Of a stretch of DNA of 34,526 nucleotides, positions 6,282 through 12,785 are shown piece by piece (within the stretch, counting starts at the first letter, position 1; the number at the start of each line of letters is the position of its first letter). The translations under genes and the position numbers were made by a program. The notes under the pieces are model-generated. The model was not told where the DNA came from. It searched no databases and saw only the letters and a program-made list of their open reading frames with translations. Origin of the DNA: Microbacterium proteolyticum (lineage in GTDB: Bacteria; Actinomycetota; Actinomycetes; Actinomycetales; Microbacteriaceae). The stretch is from contig NZ_JACHXY010000006.1 of the NCBI RefSeq assembly GCF_014192415.1, positions 1 through 34,526 of the forward strand, read 5' to 3'.

Positions 6282-6431
6282 TATGATGGCACCAACTTCC
6301 TAGATCTAGGACATGACAAGGCCCCGGCCCTGTCTGCCGGTTCTTGGGATTGCCTTGATCTACCGGTCGCCAAACTCAGAAGATCAGGCACTTAGCTCTG
6401 GCCCCCGTCTCGTAGAGGCGGGGGCTTGCTT
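6282..6431 (+). ncRNA. Candidate counter-transcribed RNA controlling rep
   Basis: On the plus strand, TATGAT at 6282-6287 is a good -10 box, placing a start near 6294. Transcription would cross the 12-bp palindrome CCTAGATCTAGG (6299-6310) and end at the terminator at 6401-6431, giving an RNA of about 135 nt. It is antisense to the leader between the ribbon-helix-helix gene (ends 6433) and rep (starts 6218). The order cop, antisense RNA, rep matches the pMV158-type copy-control module. The -35 box is poor (TATCGC at 17-bp spacing), so the promoter is less certain than the terminator. Confidence 0.6.
6401..6431 (+). terminator. Rho-independent terminator of the antisense RNA
   Basis: GCCCCCGTCTC (6401-6411) pairs with GAGGCGGGGGC (6415-6425), 11 bp with one G-U pair and a GTA loop, followed by TTGCTTGTT. 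The T-rich tail is on the plus strand only, so it ends a plus transcript although both flanking genes are on the minus strand. Confidence 0.82.
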
Positions 6432-6432
6432 G

Positions 6433-6690
6433 TTATGCGGCTCTGGTCGCGGCCTCCCCGGGGATATCGAGCTGGTTCGCGCGGTCCCGCGCGGGAGGGT
6501 CAACGAGCGGCATTCCGCCGTTCTCGCTGACGAGCTTCGTAATGAGCGCGTCGAGGTAGTACGACATGGTGACGCCGGATGCCTCGGCTGCTTCGCGCAC
6601 GTCGTCGCGTGCGGTGGGGGATACACGGCCCTGTAGCAGGACCGTCGGCGCGTCGTTGGGACGTCGCGCGCGTCGGCCGTAGTCGCTCAT
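6433..6690 (-). CDS. Ribbon-helix-helix protein, probable copy-control repressor
   Basis: An 85-residue protein with an Arc/CopG-like core over about residues 17-55: a basic strand (VLLQGRVSP), a helix (ARDDVREAAEASG) and a second helix (SYYLDALITKLV). Such proteins bind DNA as dimers. Its position immediately upstream of rep, with an antisense RNA in between, suggests it represses its own cop-rep promoter. The ATG at 6690 has no good ribosome site; a TATGCATAAT sequence lies about 19-28 nt before it, so the mRNA may have a very short leader. The C-terminal 25 residues look disordered. Confidence 0.75.
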   Translation of the reverse strand: MSDYGRRARRPNDAPTVLLQGRVSPTARDDVREAAEASGVTMSYYLDALITKLVSENGGMPLVDPPARDRANQLDIPGEAATRAA

Positions 6691-6751
6691 AGGGCCATCG
6701 TGCCGGGATTATGCATAAACACTGCGGCGACGCGCCGACGGCGGGCGTAGG

Positions 6752-7636
6752 TCACTGCGACCGTGCGACGGTGCAGTAGACGTCGCCCAGAAGGATCGTC
6801 GCGCCGTCGGGAATGACGGTGGGCTCGCCGGGCGTAAGCCAGTGCGGCGGGGCCGACTGCAGTTCGATGCCATTCGCGGAATCGAGGTCGGTCACGACGA
6901 TGCGCCCGGCGTCGTCGACGTCGATCGTCGCGTGGGTGCGCGAGAGCATCCGTCCAGGCGTGACGACGGTGAGCGCTTCGCGTCCGTCGACGGGCTCGGG
7001 GTTGCGGCCGATGACGACGTGCGGGCCGGCGTCGACGCTGCGCTGAGTGTTGAACGCCAGGTGCAGGACGGGCGCGGGAGGCGCTGCGGAGGCCGCTGCG
7101 CGCCGGCTGATGCGTGTGTGCTCGACGTCGTGCAGCTCGTCGAGCTCATCGAGCTCGACGGGGCTCGGCCGGGTGACCGGCGCGGCCGCGAGGGGTGCGA
7201 CGGTGTTCGGTTCGGCCGGCGGAGCGACCTCAACGCGCAGCGGTTCGTCGACACCGCACTGGACGCACGTTGCGGAGGTCACCGGCTGTAGCCGGCGGCA
7301 GACGCGGCAGCGTCCCTCGTCGATGCTGAGGCCGTCGGGGGCGGGAATGGTGCCGTCGGCGCCGATGAGCTGCACGTAGCCCTCGGGGCGCACTGCGAGG
7401 GCGTGTGTGCGGCCGTCCTCGGTCACGTCGAGGCGGATCGGGCGGCGTAGCTGGGTGCCGATCGCCACGGCGCGCGCGATCATGCCGGTGCGGAGCGCTG
7501 CGACGGACTCGGCCGCGCACGCGCGGCTGACGCCGTTGATCGTGAGGGTTCCTGTGCCGTCGTGTGTGACGGTGGCGGCGAGCCGGGGCCACTCAGGGAC
7601 GCGATGCAGCCCTGTGAGCGGCTGTGTGGCGTTCAT
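6752..7636 (-). CDS. FHA-domain protein with zinc ribbon (transfer locus)
   Basis: A 294-residue protein in three parts. Residues about 20-90 form a small domain shared with the N-terminus of the neighbouring MinD-like protein (TLTINGVS...RRPIRL...DG...VRPEGYV). A zinc ribbon follows, with C110, C113, C124 and C127. Residues about 200-285 form an FHA domain with the diagnostic VIGRNPEP, then MLSRTHATI and DLDSANGIEL, which binds phosphothreonine peptides. The ATG at 7636 overlaps the upstream stop (ATGA), so the two genes are translationally coupled. The likely role is docking on a phosphorylated partner during assembly or control of the conjugation machine; actinobacterial Ser/Thr kinases could supply the phosphate. 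No kinase is encoded here. Confidence 0.85.
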   Translation of the reverse strand: MNATQPLTGLHRVPEWPRLAATVTHDGTGTLTINGVSRACAAESVAALRTGMIARAVAIGTQLRRPIRLDVTEDGRTHALAVRPEGYVQLIGADGTIPAPDGLSIDEGRCRVCRRLQPVTSATCVQCGVDEPLRVEVAPPAEPNTVAPLAAAPVTRPSPVELDELDELHDVEHTRISRRAAASAAPPAPVLHLAFNTQRSVDAGPHVVIGRNPEPVDGREALTVVTPGRMLSRTHATIDVDDAGRIVVTDLDSANGIELQSAPPHWLTPGEPTVIPDGATILLGDVYCTVARSQ

Positions 7637-9024
7637 AGCCCGCGGGCGACCGCCGCGCCCGCTGCGAGCCACGCACGCTGCGTCTGGGGGCGCAGGGAGC
7701 CGAAGCGCAGCACTCCGTCGACCATCGCCGGGTCGTGCGGGACGGTGACGGCCTCGCGCGCGAGGGACTGGTAGCCGTCGGCCACGCGCGCGAGGTCGGC
7801 GGCGGTGGACTTCGGGTCGGCCTGGTTGACGATCACGACGGCATCCCGCGCCAGCTCGGCCGAACCGGCGTCGCGCTCTGCGAGGGCTTCGAGGAGAAGC
7901 GCGCCGGCTTCGGCGTGGTCGTCGCGGGTGGTCGTGGCAACCACGAGCTGGTCGGCGTGGTCGATCATGCGCAGCCACATCGGGTCGGACTCGTCGTTGC
8001 CGGAGTCGATGAAGATCAGCCGGTAGTACTTCGCGGCGACGGCGTGAATCGCGTCGACGTCGCTGGGCTCGACGCGCTGCTCGTGCGCGAGGGCCATCGG
8101 CTTGCTGCGGAGCACGTCGAACCGGTCGCGGGTCTGGTGGTGGACGTAGTGGGCCAGGTCCGCGGACTGCGCCCCGGTGCTCAGGAGCCGGTCGACCTGG
8201 GGGAGGAGGTCAAGCAGAGTCGCCTCGTGCGGCCCCTGCTCGGTGCGCCAGCCGAGCGTGCCGCGGGTCTGGTTGTTATCCCACGTGAGCACGCCTGCGC
8301 CGCCGTGGCGGGCGAACACGGCCGCGAGGAGGACGGTCGTCGGGGTCTTGCCCGCGCCTCCCTTGCCGTTCACGACGGCGATCGTGCGGGGGCCGGGCCA
8401 GTGCTGGGAGACGGCGAGCACGTCCGAGCGCTCGGCGCGCTCGGATTCGCTGGGGCTCATGCGGATGCCGGCACGGGTGAGCGCTCCGCGCCATCCCTGG
8501 GTTGCCGGTTCCTCCATCTGCTCGTGCGTGAGGAACGACTGTCGGGCCTCGCGTCGGCTGGGGTACTCGGTGGCCGGGGCGGGAGCCTGGCGCACCCACG
8601 CATTGCCGTCGGCCGCGGGGGCCGGCGCTGCGGCCGGGACGTCGGGCGCGGGCGCGAACGCCGGAACCTCCGGCGTGGGGGCGGGTGCGGGAACCTGGTC
8701 GATCGGCGCGGGCGTCGACTCGACAACGGGCGCGACGTCCTCGATCGGCGCAGGCCGTGCGGGCAGGCTTTCATCGGGCTCTACGCTGCCGTCGGGGTGG
8801 ACGATCAGCGGCCACTCACCGTCGGGGCCGCTGGTGGTGACGCGCACGGGGCGCTGCATCTTCGTGGCCGTGTCGGCCACGCGAGCGAGGATCGCGGCGC
8901 GAGCATCCTCGAGAGTGGTCGTCTCGATCGGGTGCGACGTGCCGTTGATCGTGACCTCTCCCGATCCGTTCGCGAACGTGCGCGCCGCGATCTTGGGGAA
9001 CGTGGCTACTTCGATGCTGCTCAT
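7633..9024 (-). CDS. MinD/ParA-like ATPase of the transfer locus
   Basis: 463 residues. Residues about 10-82 are the domain shared with the FHA protein (EVTINGTS...QRPVRV...DGSVE). Residues about 86-150 are a Pro/Ala-rich linker. The C-terminal half is a SIMIBI ATPase with deviant Walker A KGGAGKT (221-227) and later LIFIDSGNDE as the Walker B region. The residue after KGGAGKT is Pro, unusual for the family but outside the core motif. It starts 14 bp before the M23 gene's end. Such ATPases in actinobacterial transfer clusters may position the channel at the cell pole or septum. It is distinct from the partition ParA at 30599-31396. Confidence 0.85.
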   Translation of the reverse strand: MSSIEVATFPKIAARTFANGSGEVTINGTSHPIETTTLEDARAAILARVADTATKMQRPVRVTTSGPDGEWPLIVHPDGSVEPDESLPARPAPIEDVAPVVESTPAPIDQVPAPAPTPEVPAFAPAPDVPAAAPAPAADGNAWVRQAPAPATEYPSRREARQSFLTHEQMEEPATQGWRGALTRAGIRMSPSESERAERSDVLAVSQHWPGPRTIAVVNGKGGAGKTPTTVLLAAVFARHGGAGVLTWDNNQTRGTLGWRTEQGPHEATLLDLLPQVDRLLSTGAQSADLAHYVHHQTRDRFDVLRSKPMALAHEQRVEPSDVDAIHAVAAKYYRLIFIDSGNDESDPMWLRMIDHADQLVVATTTRDDHAEAGALLLEALAERDAGSAELARDAVVIVNQADPKSTAADLARVADGYQSLAREAVTVPHDPAMVDGVLRFGSLRPQTQRAWLAAGAAVARGL

Positions 9025-9038
9025 GGTCGTCTCCTGAT

Positions 9039-10121
9039 CTACTGTCGGAGCTGGATGCCGACCTCTGCCATGAAGGGCGCGGGGTCGACGTTCTCGCCGT
9101 TGACGCGCACTTCAAAGTGCAGGTGGCATCCGGTGGATTCACCGCTGCTGCCGACGCGAGCGATCTGCTGGCCGGCCTTCACCTTGTCGCCGGTCTGCAC
9201 GAGCATCCCGGAGTCGTACATGTGGAGGTAGCGGGTGGTGACCCCGCCGCCGTGGTCGATCGAGATTGTGCCGTTGCCGGAGTCGTCGAAGCCGCGAAAC
9301 GTCACTACGCCGTCCTGTGCGGCCCAGATCGGGCCGTCGCAGCCGCCGCCGGCAAGGTCGGTGCCGGCGTGGAGTCGCTGCGTGCCGTAGATCGGGTGAA
9401 TGCGGATGCCGTAGGGGCTGCTGACGGGGCCGGCGCCGGGGGAGGCCCAACCTTCGGCGCTGACTTCGCCGGGAAGCAGGCCCGCGCATGTGCCGCCGCT
9501 GGCGCTGCCGTCGCCGGAGTCGAGGCCGGTGCGGACACCGCTCAGGCCCTCGACGATCTGCACCGCGCCGTCCCAGAACTTCGTGTAGTGGTACGGGTCG
9601 GCGTTCACCTGAGTGCGGTGGGCGACGATCGTCGGTTCCAGCGACTCGCGGTCGGGAACCTTCGTGGTCATCGCGTTGAAGAACTTCGTCGACGAGATGT
9701 ACGGGTCCAGGCGCTCCTCGCGGGTGCCCCATCCGTCCTGTTGCTGGAACAGGCCGATCGAGGTCGTGCGGGTGCCGTCGGGGTTGGTGACCCCGCCGGT
9801 TTCCCAGTCGCCGTAGTCGATGTTTCGCAGGCTGGATTCGCCCATCGCGCTCATGACGCCGATGGTCTGATCGCGGGCGTTCAGGCCGAGGTCTTTGCCC
9901 GCCTGCATGACATATGCGGCGTTCACGAGCTGCTCGTGGCCGTAGCCGGCAATCTCCGTCTCGGGGACGGATGCGGGATCGATCGAGACGCTCGATCCGC
10001 CGTTGCCGGCGCTCGGCCCACAGTCGTCGTCGCCTACAAGAAGGAGCCCGAACAGGGAGCCGACGATGAGGAGCGGCACCGCCGCGATCGCGTGGGCGGC
10101 GCTGCCCTTGGGCGCTGCCAT
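9039..10121 (-). CDS. VirB1-like bifunctional cell-wall hydrolase (lysozyme-like + M23)
   Basis: 360 residues. A membrane segment at about 10-30 anchors it outside the cytoplasm. Residues about 60-190 look like a transglycosylase or lysozyme-like domain with the probable catalytic Glu in SAMGESSL (E95) and SIGLFQQQ. Residues about 225-350 are an M23 endopeptidase with H251 and D255 (LHAGTD) and HLH at 333-335, the zinc ligands of lysostaphin-type enzymes. It would cut glycan and peptide links so the conjugation channel can cross the thick wall. Start ATG and the upstream stop share one base (TGATG). It is a longer, two-enzyme form of VirB1 typical of Gram-positive transfer systems. Confidence 0.92.
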   Translation of the reverse strand: MAAPKGSAAHAIAAVPLLIVGSLFGLLLVGDDDCGPSAGNGGSSVSIDPASVPETEIAGYGHEQLVNAAYVMQAGKDLGLNARDQTIGVMSAMGESSLRNIDYGDWETGGVTNPDGTRTTSIGLFQQQDGWGTREERLDPYISSTKFFNAMTTKVPDRESLEPTIVAHRTQVNADPYHYTKFWDGAVQIVEGLSGVRTGLDSGDGSASGGTCAGLLPGEVSAEGWASPGAGPVSSPYGIRIHPIYGTQRLHAGTDLAGGGCDGPIWAAQDGVVTFRGFDDSGNGTISIDHGGGVTTRYLHMYDSGMLVQTGDKVKAGQQIARVGSSGESTGCHLHFEVRVNGENVDPAPFMAEVGIQLRQ

Positions 10122-10660
10122 CAGTTCACCCCTTCGGGGAGGATGAAGCGCCCCGCGAGCCACGGGGAGTCGGCGTCGGCACGGCTGAGCACGACGCCGT
10201 AGGTGCCGGCGTTGGTGGGGACGTCGACGAACGCGACGTAAGCGCTCGTGTCGTCGGTGATGACGGCGGGGCCGGTGACGCTCGTCGCGACGATGCGCGA
10301 GGGGTCCATGTAGGCGTAGTCCTGCGTGGCCTTGTTGTCGAGGAGCGGCTGCAAGCCTGCCCACCACTGCTCGAACGGAAGATCGGGCCGCGCATAGGCG
10401 GTCATCACGGCGACCGCGGCCGCCGTGGCGCTCTCGCGCGATTCGTCATCCCACGTAGGCACGGGCCGGGGGCCGTGCGTCTCTCCGCTGTCCTCGTCGA
10501 TGAGGCCTTCGGGAGCCGGGGTGAACTGGTCAAGGTCGGGATAGATCGGGCCGGTGCTACTGGCGCTGGGGGTCGGCGCGGGCGCGTCGTTCTGGCCGGT
10601 GCAGGCGGTCAGGGCCGCCGCGGTGACGACTATGAGTAGCGCCGTCCCGATCTTCCGCAT
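10121..10660 (-). CDS. Transfer-locus lipoprotein, NTF2-like
   Basis: 179 residues with a lipoprotein signal (basic MRK, hydrophobic stretch, lipobox LTAC with Cys near residue 20). After a Pro/Ser/Asp-rich spacer, residues about 75-175 resemble the small alpha-beta fold of VirB8/TcpC-type proteins (helix with FEQWWAGLQPLL, then strands). It is probably an exported structural part of the channel. The ATG at 10660 is preceded by AAGGGG. The gene sits 1 bp after the HTH gene and overlaps the M23 gene, so all five minus-strand genes form one operon. Confidence 0.8.
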   Translation of the reverse strand: MRKIGTALLIVVTAAALTACTGQNDAPAPTPSASSTGPIYPDLDQFTPAPEGLIDEDSGETHGPRPVPTWDDESRESATAAAVAVMTAYARPDLPFEQWWAGLQPLLDNKATQDYAYMDPSRIVATSVTGPAVITDDTSAYVAFVDVPTNAGTYGVVLSRADADSPWLAGRFILPEGVN

Positions 10661-10661
10661 G

Positions 10662-10937
10662 TCAGTCCCCTTCGTGCCGTTCTGAGTTGATGACGACGAC
10701 CGGGCCGGTATCGCGAGGGACATTCGCACCCCGACGCAAGGTGTCTTTCAGCTCGTCGCGGATGATGAACCACGTCGAGCCGACCTTGTAACCGGGGATC
10801 AGTCCCTCGCGGAGCCACGTGTACACGCTCTTGTTAGAGACTCCGAGTCGTTCTGCTACTTCGGTGGGGCCGAGCGTCGGAGGGCTCTGCTCGAATAGGC
10901 GATCGAGCGCGTCACACGCCTCGCTGCCGCTGCTCAC
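10662..10937 (-). CDS. HTH (excisionase/MerR-like) regulator of the transfer locus
   Basis: 91 residues with a winged-helix DNA-binding domain at about 22-66: PTEVAERLGVSNKSVYTWLR followed by the wing GYKVGSTWFI. This is the excisionase/BldC-like family. The start is GTG 10937, set by GGAGG 7 nt upstream; a longer frame upstream would run through the promoter region. It is the first gene of the minus arm and lies beside the divergent tra promoter region, which holds repeated GGTTCA motifs. It is probably the local regulator of both arms and perhaps of the mob operon, where the same motif recurs. Confidence 0.85.
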   Translation of the reverse strand: MSSGSEACDALDRLFEQSPPTLGPTEVAERLGVSNKSVYTWLREGLIPGYKVGSTWFIIRDELKDTLRRGANVPRDTGPVVVINSERHEGD

Positions 10938-11090
10938 GGTGAGACCTCCTGTTGGCTCCACGGTCCTAGTGTACCGGTTAGGGCATGTTTGTATAGGTTC
11001 AGGTTCATTCGGGTTCACCCTTCCTTGTTTGGGCGCTTGGGCGTAGGATTCCCTTATTAGGGTGAATCTCACTGTACCTAGGGGGGCAAC
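10938..11090. promoter_or_regulatory. Divergent tra promoter region with GGTTCA repeats
   Basis: This 153-bp gap separates the two transfer operons. It contains AGGTTCA at 10995-11001 and 11001-11007, GGGTTCA at 11011-11017 and the inverted GGGTGAATC at 11060-11068. For the minus operon, TACACT (complement at about 10971-10976) is a possible -10 box. For the plus operon, TTATTAG near 11054-11060 is a possible -10 region. CATTCGGGTTCAC at 11006-11018 recurs exactly at 24838-24850 beside mobC. The layout fits an operator for the adjacent HTH protein. Confidence 0.65.
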
Positions 11091-11699
11091 ATGAGCGACC
11101 CGCTCAACCCGTGGCTTTCTCGGCCGACGACGCCGCCGCCTACCGAGGCGGCTCCGATCGCGGCCGTGCCCGACACGTTCGGGCCGGTGGCTCCGCAGCG
11201 AGGAATCCCCGCGCCGGATCGCGTCGACCAGCTGCCGATCTATGACCGCAACACCACGGCTGCGCTGTGGTGGGTAGGTGCACACGGTGGAGCGGGAGAG
11301 TCGACGCTCGCGGCGCTCATGCCGGGCTCGCAGGCGGCGGGCCACTCGTGGCCGCGTACCGCCTCGACGACGCCCGCACGGACGGTCCTCGTCGCACGGT
11401 CGGACGCCCGCGGGTTGCGCGCAGCGCAGGCCGCGATGCGGCAGTGGGCCGCGGGGCTCGTCCCGTCTGTTGAAGTCTTGGGCCTGGTCGTCATGGCTGA
11501 CGCACCTGGTCGACTGCCTCGCTCGTTGCGCGACCTGATGCAGGTCGTCAGCGGGGGAGTCCCGCGCACCTGGTCGGTGCCGTGGGTCGATGCATGGCGT
11601 GTGGGGGAGCCGCCGGCTCTCTCATCTTCTCCGCGTGAAGCTCAGCGTCTCGTCGACGAGCTGACCGCAATCCTCGGTGCCGCCGGCACCCTGAACTGA
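11091..11699 (+). CDS. DUF6668-like protein with degenerate P-loop
   Basis: 202 residues. It resembles DUF6668, a family of unknown function in actinobacterial transfer clusters (identification from memory, moderate certainty). A Pro-rich N-terminus (1-45) precedes a Rossmann-like core starting WWVGAHGGAGEST at about 60-72. This looks like a ParA/MinD P-loop in which the catalytic Lys is replaced by Glu (E70), so it probably does not hydrolyse ATP and may pair with another ATPase. It is the first gene of the plus arm; GGGGGGC lies just before the ATG at a usable distance. Confidence 0.75.
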   Translation: MSDPLNPWLSRPTTPPPTEAAPIAAVPDTFGPVAPQRGIPAPDRVDQLPIYDRNTTAALWWVGAHGGAGESTLAALMPGSQAAGHSWPRTASTTPARTVLVARSDARGLRAAQAAMRQWAAGLVPSVEVLGLVVMADAPGRLPRSLRDLMQVVSGGVPRTWSVPWVDAWRVGEPPALSSSPREAQRLVDELTAILGAAGTLN

Positions 11700-11710
11700 A
11701 AGGCAACAGC

Positions 11711-12013
11711 ATGTCCGTTATCGACGTGTTCCACGCGGCGGCCGACACCGCCGTGAACTTCGCCGGCGTCATCCCCGACCCGGACCCCGTACAGCCTCCG
11801 GGCACCGAAGGCGTGACCATCATCCTGTCCTGGCTGAAGTGGATCGGCTACGTCGTCGTCGGCGGCGCGATCATCGTCGGCGGCATCCTCATCGCCGTCA
11901 GCTTCCGCCGCGGCGAGGGCCACGATGCCCTGCCGAAGATCCTTTGGCCGATGGCCGGAGCGATCGTGATCGGTGGTGGTGCCGCTCTCGTCGGCATCCT
12001 CGCCGGGGCCTGA
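11711..12013 (+). CDS. VirB2-like pilin-type membrane protein
   Basis: 100 residues with two hydrophobic segments at about 38-64 and 77-98, joined by a short charged loop (RRGEG). Size and topology match VirB2/TrbC-type conjugative pilins or small channel components. The membrane part is strikingly similar to residues 76-141 of the VirB6-like protein two genes downstream. No signal peptidase site is obvious at the N-terminus. It begins 11 bp after the previous stop and ends 13 bp before the VirB8-like gene. Confidence 0.75.
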   Translation: MSVIDVFHAAADTAVNFAGVIPDPDPVQPPGTEGVTIILSWLKWIGYVVVGGAIIVGGILIAVSFRRGEGHDALPKILWPMAGAIVIGGGAALVGILAGA

Positions 12014-12026
12014 GAGGAGAGCCGTC

Positions 12027-12782
12027 ATGGCTGAGGACGACGACACCCAGCAGAACCCATTCACCCGCCCCGGCTTCATCGTCGGGGCGGTCGTGGTGGC
12101 CGCGCTCATCGTGACGGCCATCGTCCTGACGGTTCTCAACCTGAACCGGGACAACGACGCCGCGCCGCCGGCTCCCGACCCGTCGTCCAGCGCCACAAGC
12201 AGCGCCGCCCCTACCCCGGAGCCCTCCGGGGTTGCGGGCGGCGCGAGCGTTTGTGGCCTGGCGGGCGAGGAGCTGTCCGGGACGGTGACGACGGCTCCCG
12301 CCGCCGAATGGCGGTTCCAGGACGTCTACGCCTTCCCGACCTCTCCCGCGGCGGGGCCGGGCGAGACGGCCCCGGAGGGCTACCCGTACTGCTTCCAGCA
12401 CTCGCCTGAGGGTGCGCTGTTCGCAGCCGCAAACGTGACGATCATCGGCTTCGGACCCGCCGAACAGCGACAGGCATTTCTCGAGTACGCCCTGACGGAT
12501 GGCCCGTACCGTGACACCCTGCTCAACGCTCAGGGAGCGGCGGCACCGTCTGACGTGCGGGCGTCTATCGCCGGCTTCCGCATGCTCGCGTACGACGGCG
12601 AGTCCGCTCGTGTCGACATCGCGTTCCGCGGCAGCAGCAACGGCCAGAGCGTCAACGGCTCTGCTGTCCTCGAACTCGTCTGGGCGGACGGCGACTGGAA
12701 GCTCGACGCCTCGAACCCTGAGCCTGCACGCCTCGCTGAGCTGCCGGACCTCTCGGGTTACGTGAGCTGGACGGAGGGGTAG
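12027..12782 (+). CDS. VirB8-like transfer protein
   Basis: 251 residues: a short acidic cytoplasmic N-terminus, one membrane helix at about 14-38, a Ser/Pro/Ala linker, then an extracytoplasmic domain (about 60-245) with the alpha-beta pattern of VirB8/TcpC or conjugal transfer NTF2-like domains (helix QRQAFLEYAL, strands ending ELVWADGDWKL). VirB8-type proteins form part of the inner channel. The ATG at 12027 is chosen because GAGAGGAGA lies just upstream; a longer frame starting at 11973 would overlap the pilin gene. Confidence 0.8.
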   Translation: MAEDDDTQQNPFTRPGFIVGAVVVAALIVTAIVLTVLNLNRDNDAAPPAPDPSSSATSSAAPTPEPSGVAGGASVCGLAGEELSGTVTTAPAAEWRFQDVYAFPTSPAAGPGETAPEGYPYCFQHSPEGALFAAANVTIIGFGPAEQRQAFLEYALTDGPYRDTLLNAQGAAAPSDVRASIAGFRMLAYDGESARVDIAFRGSSNGQSVNGSAVLELVWADGDWKLDASNPEPARLAELPDLSGYVSWTEG

Positions 12783-12785
12783 AAC

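Noticed and set aside
8025..8030. An AGTACT hexamer inside the MinD-like gene
   Set aside because: It lacks the palindromic flanks and the TAACGGGATT arm, and lies within codons, so it is not counted as a member of the element family.
7735..9231. Plus-strand frame of 498 codons opposite the MinD-like gene
   Set aside because: Antisense shadow with Gly/Val/Arg composition and no domain; the MinD-like gene has clear motifs on the other strand.
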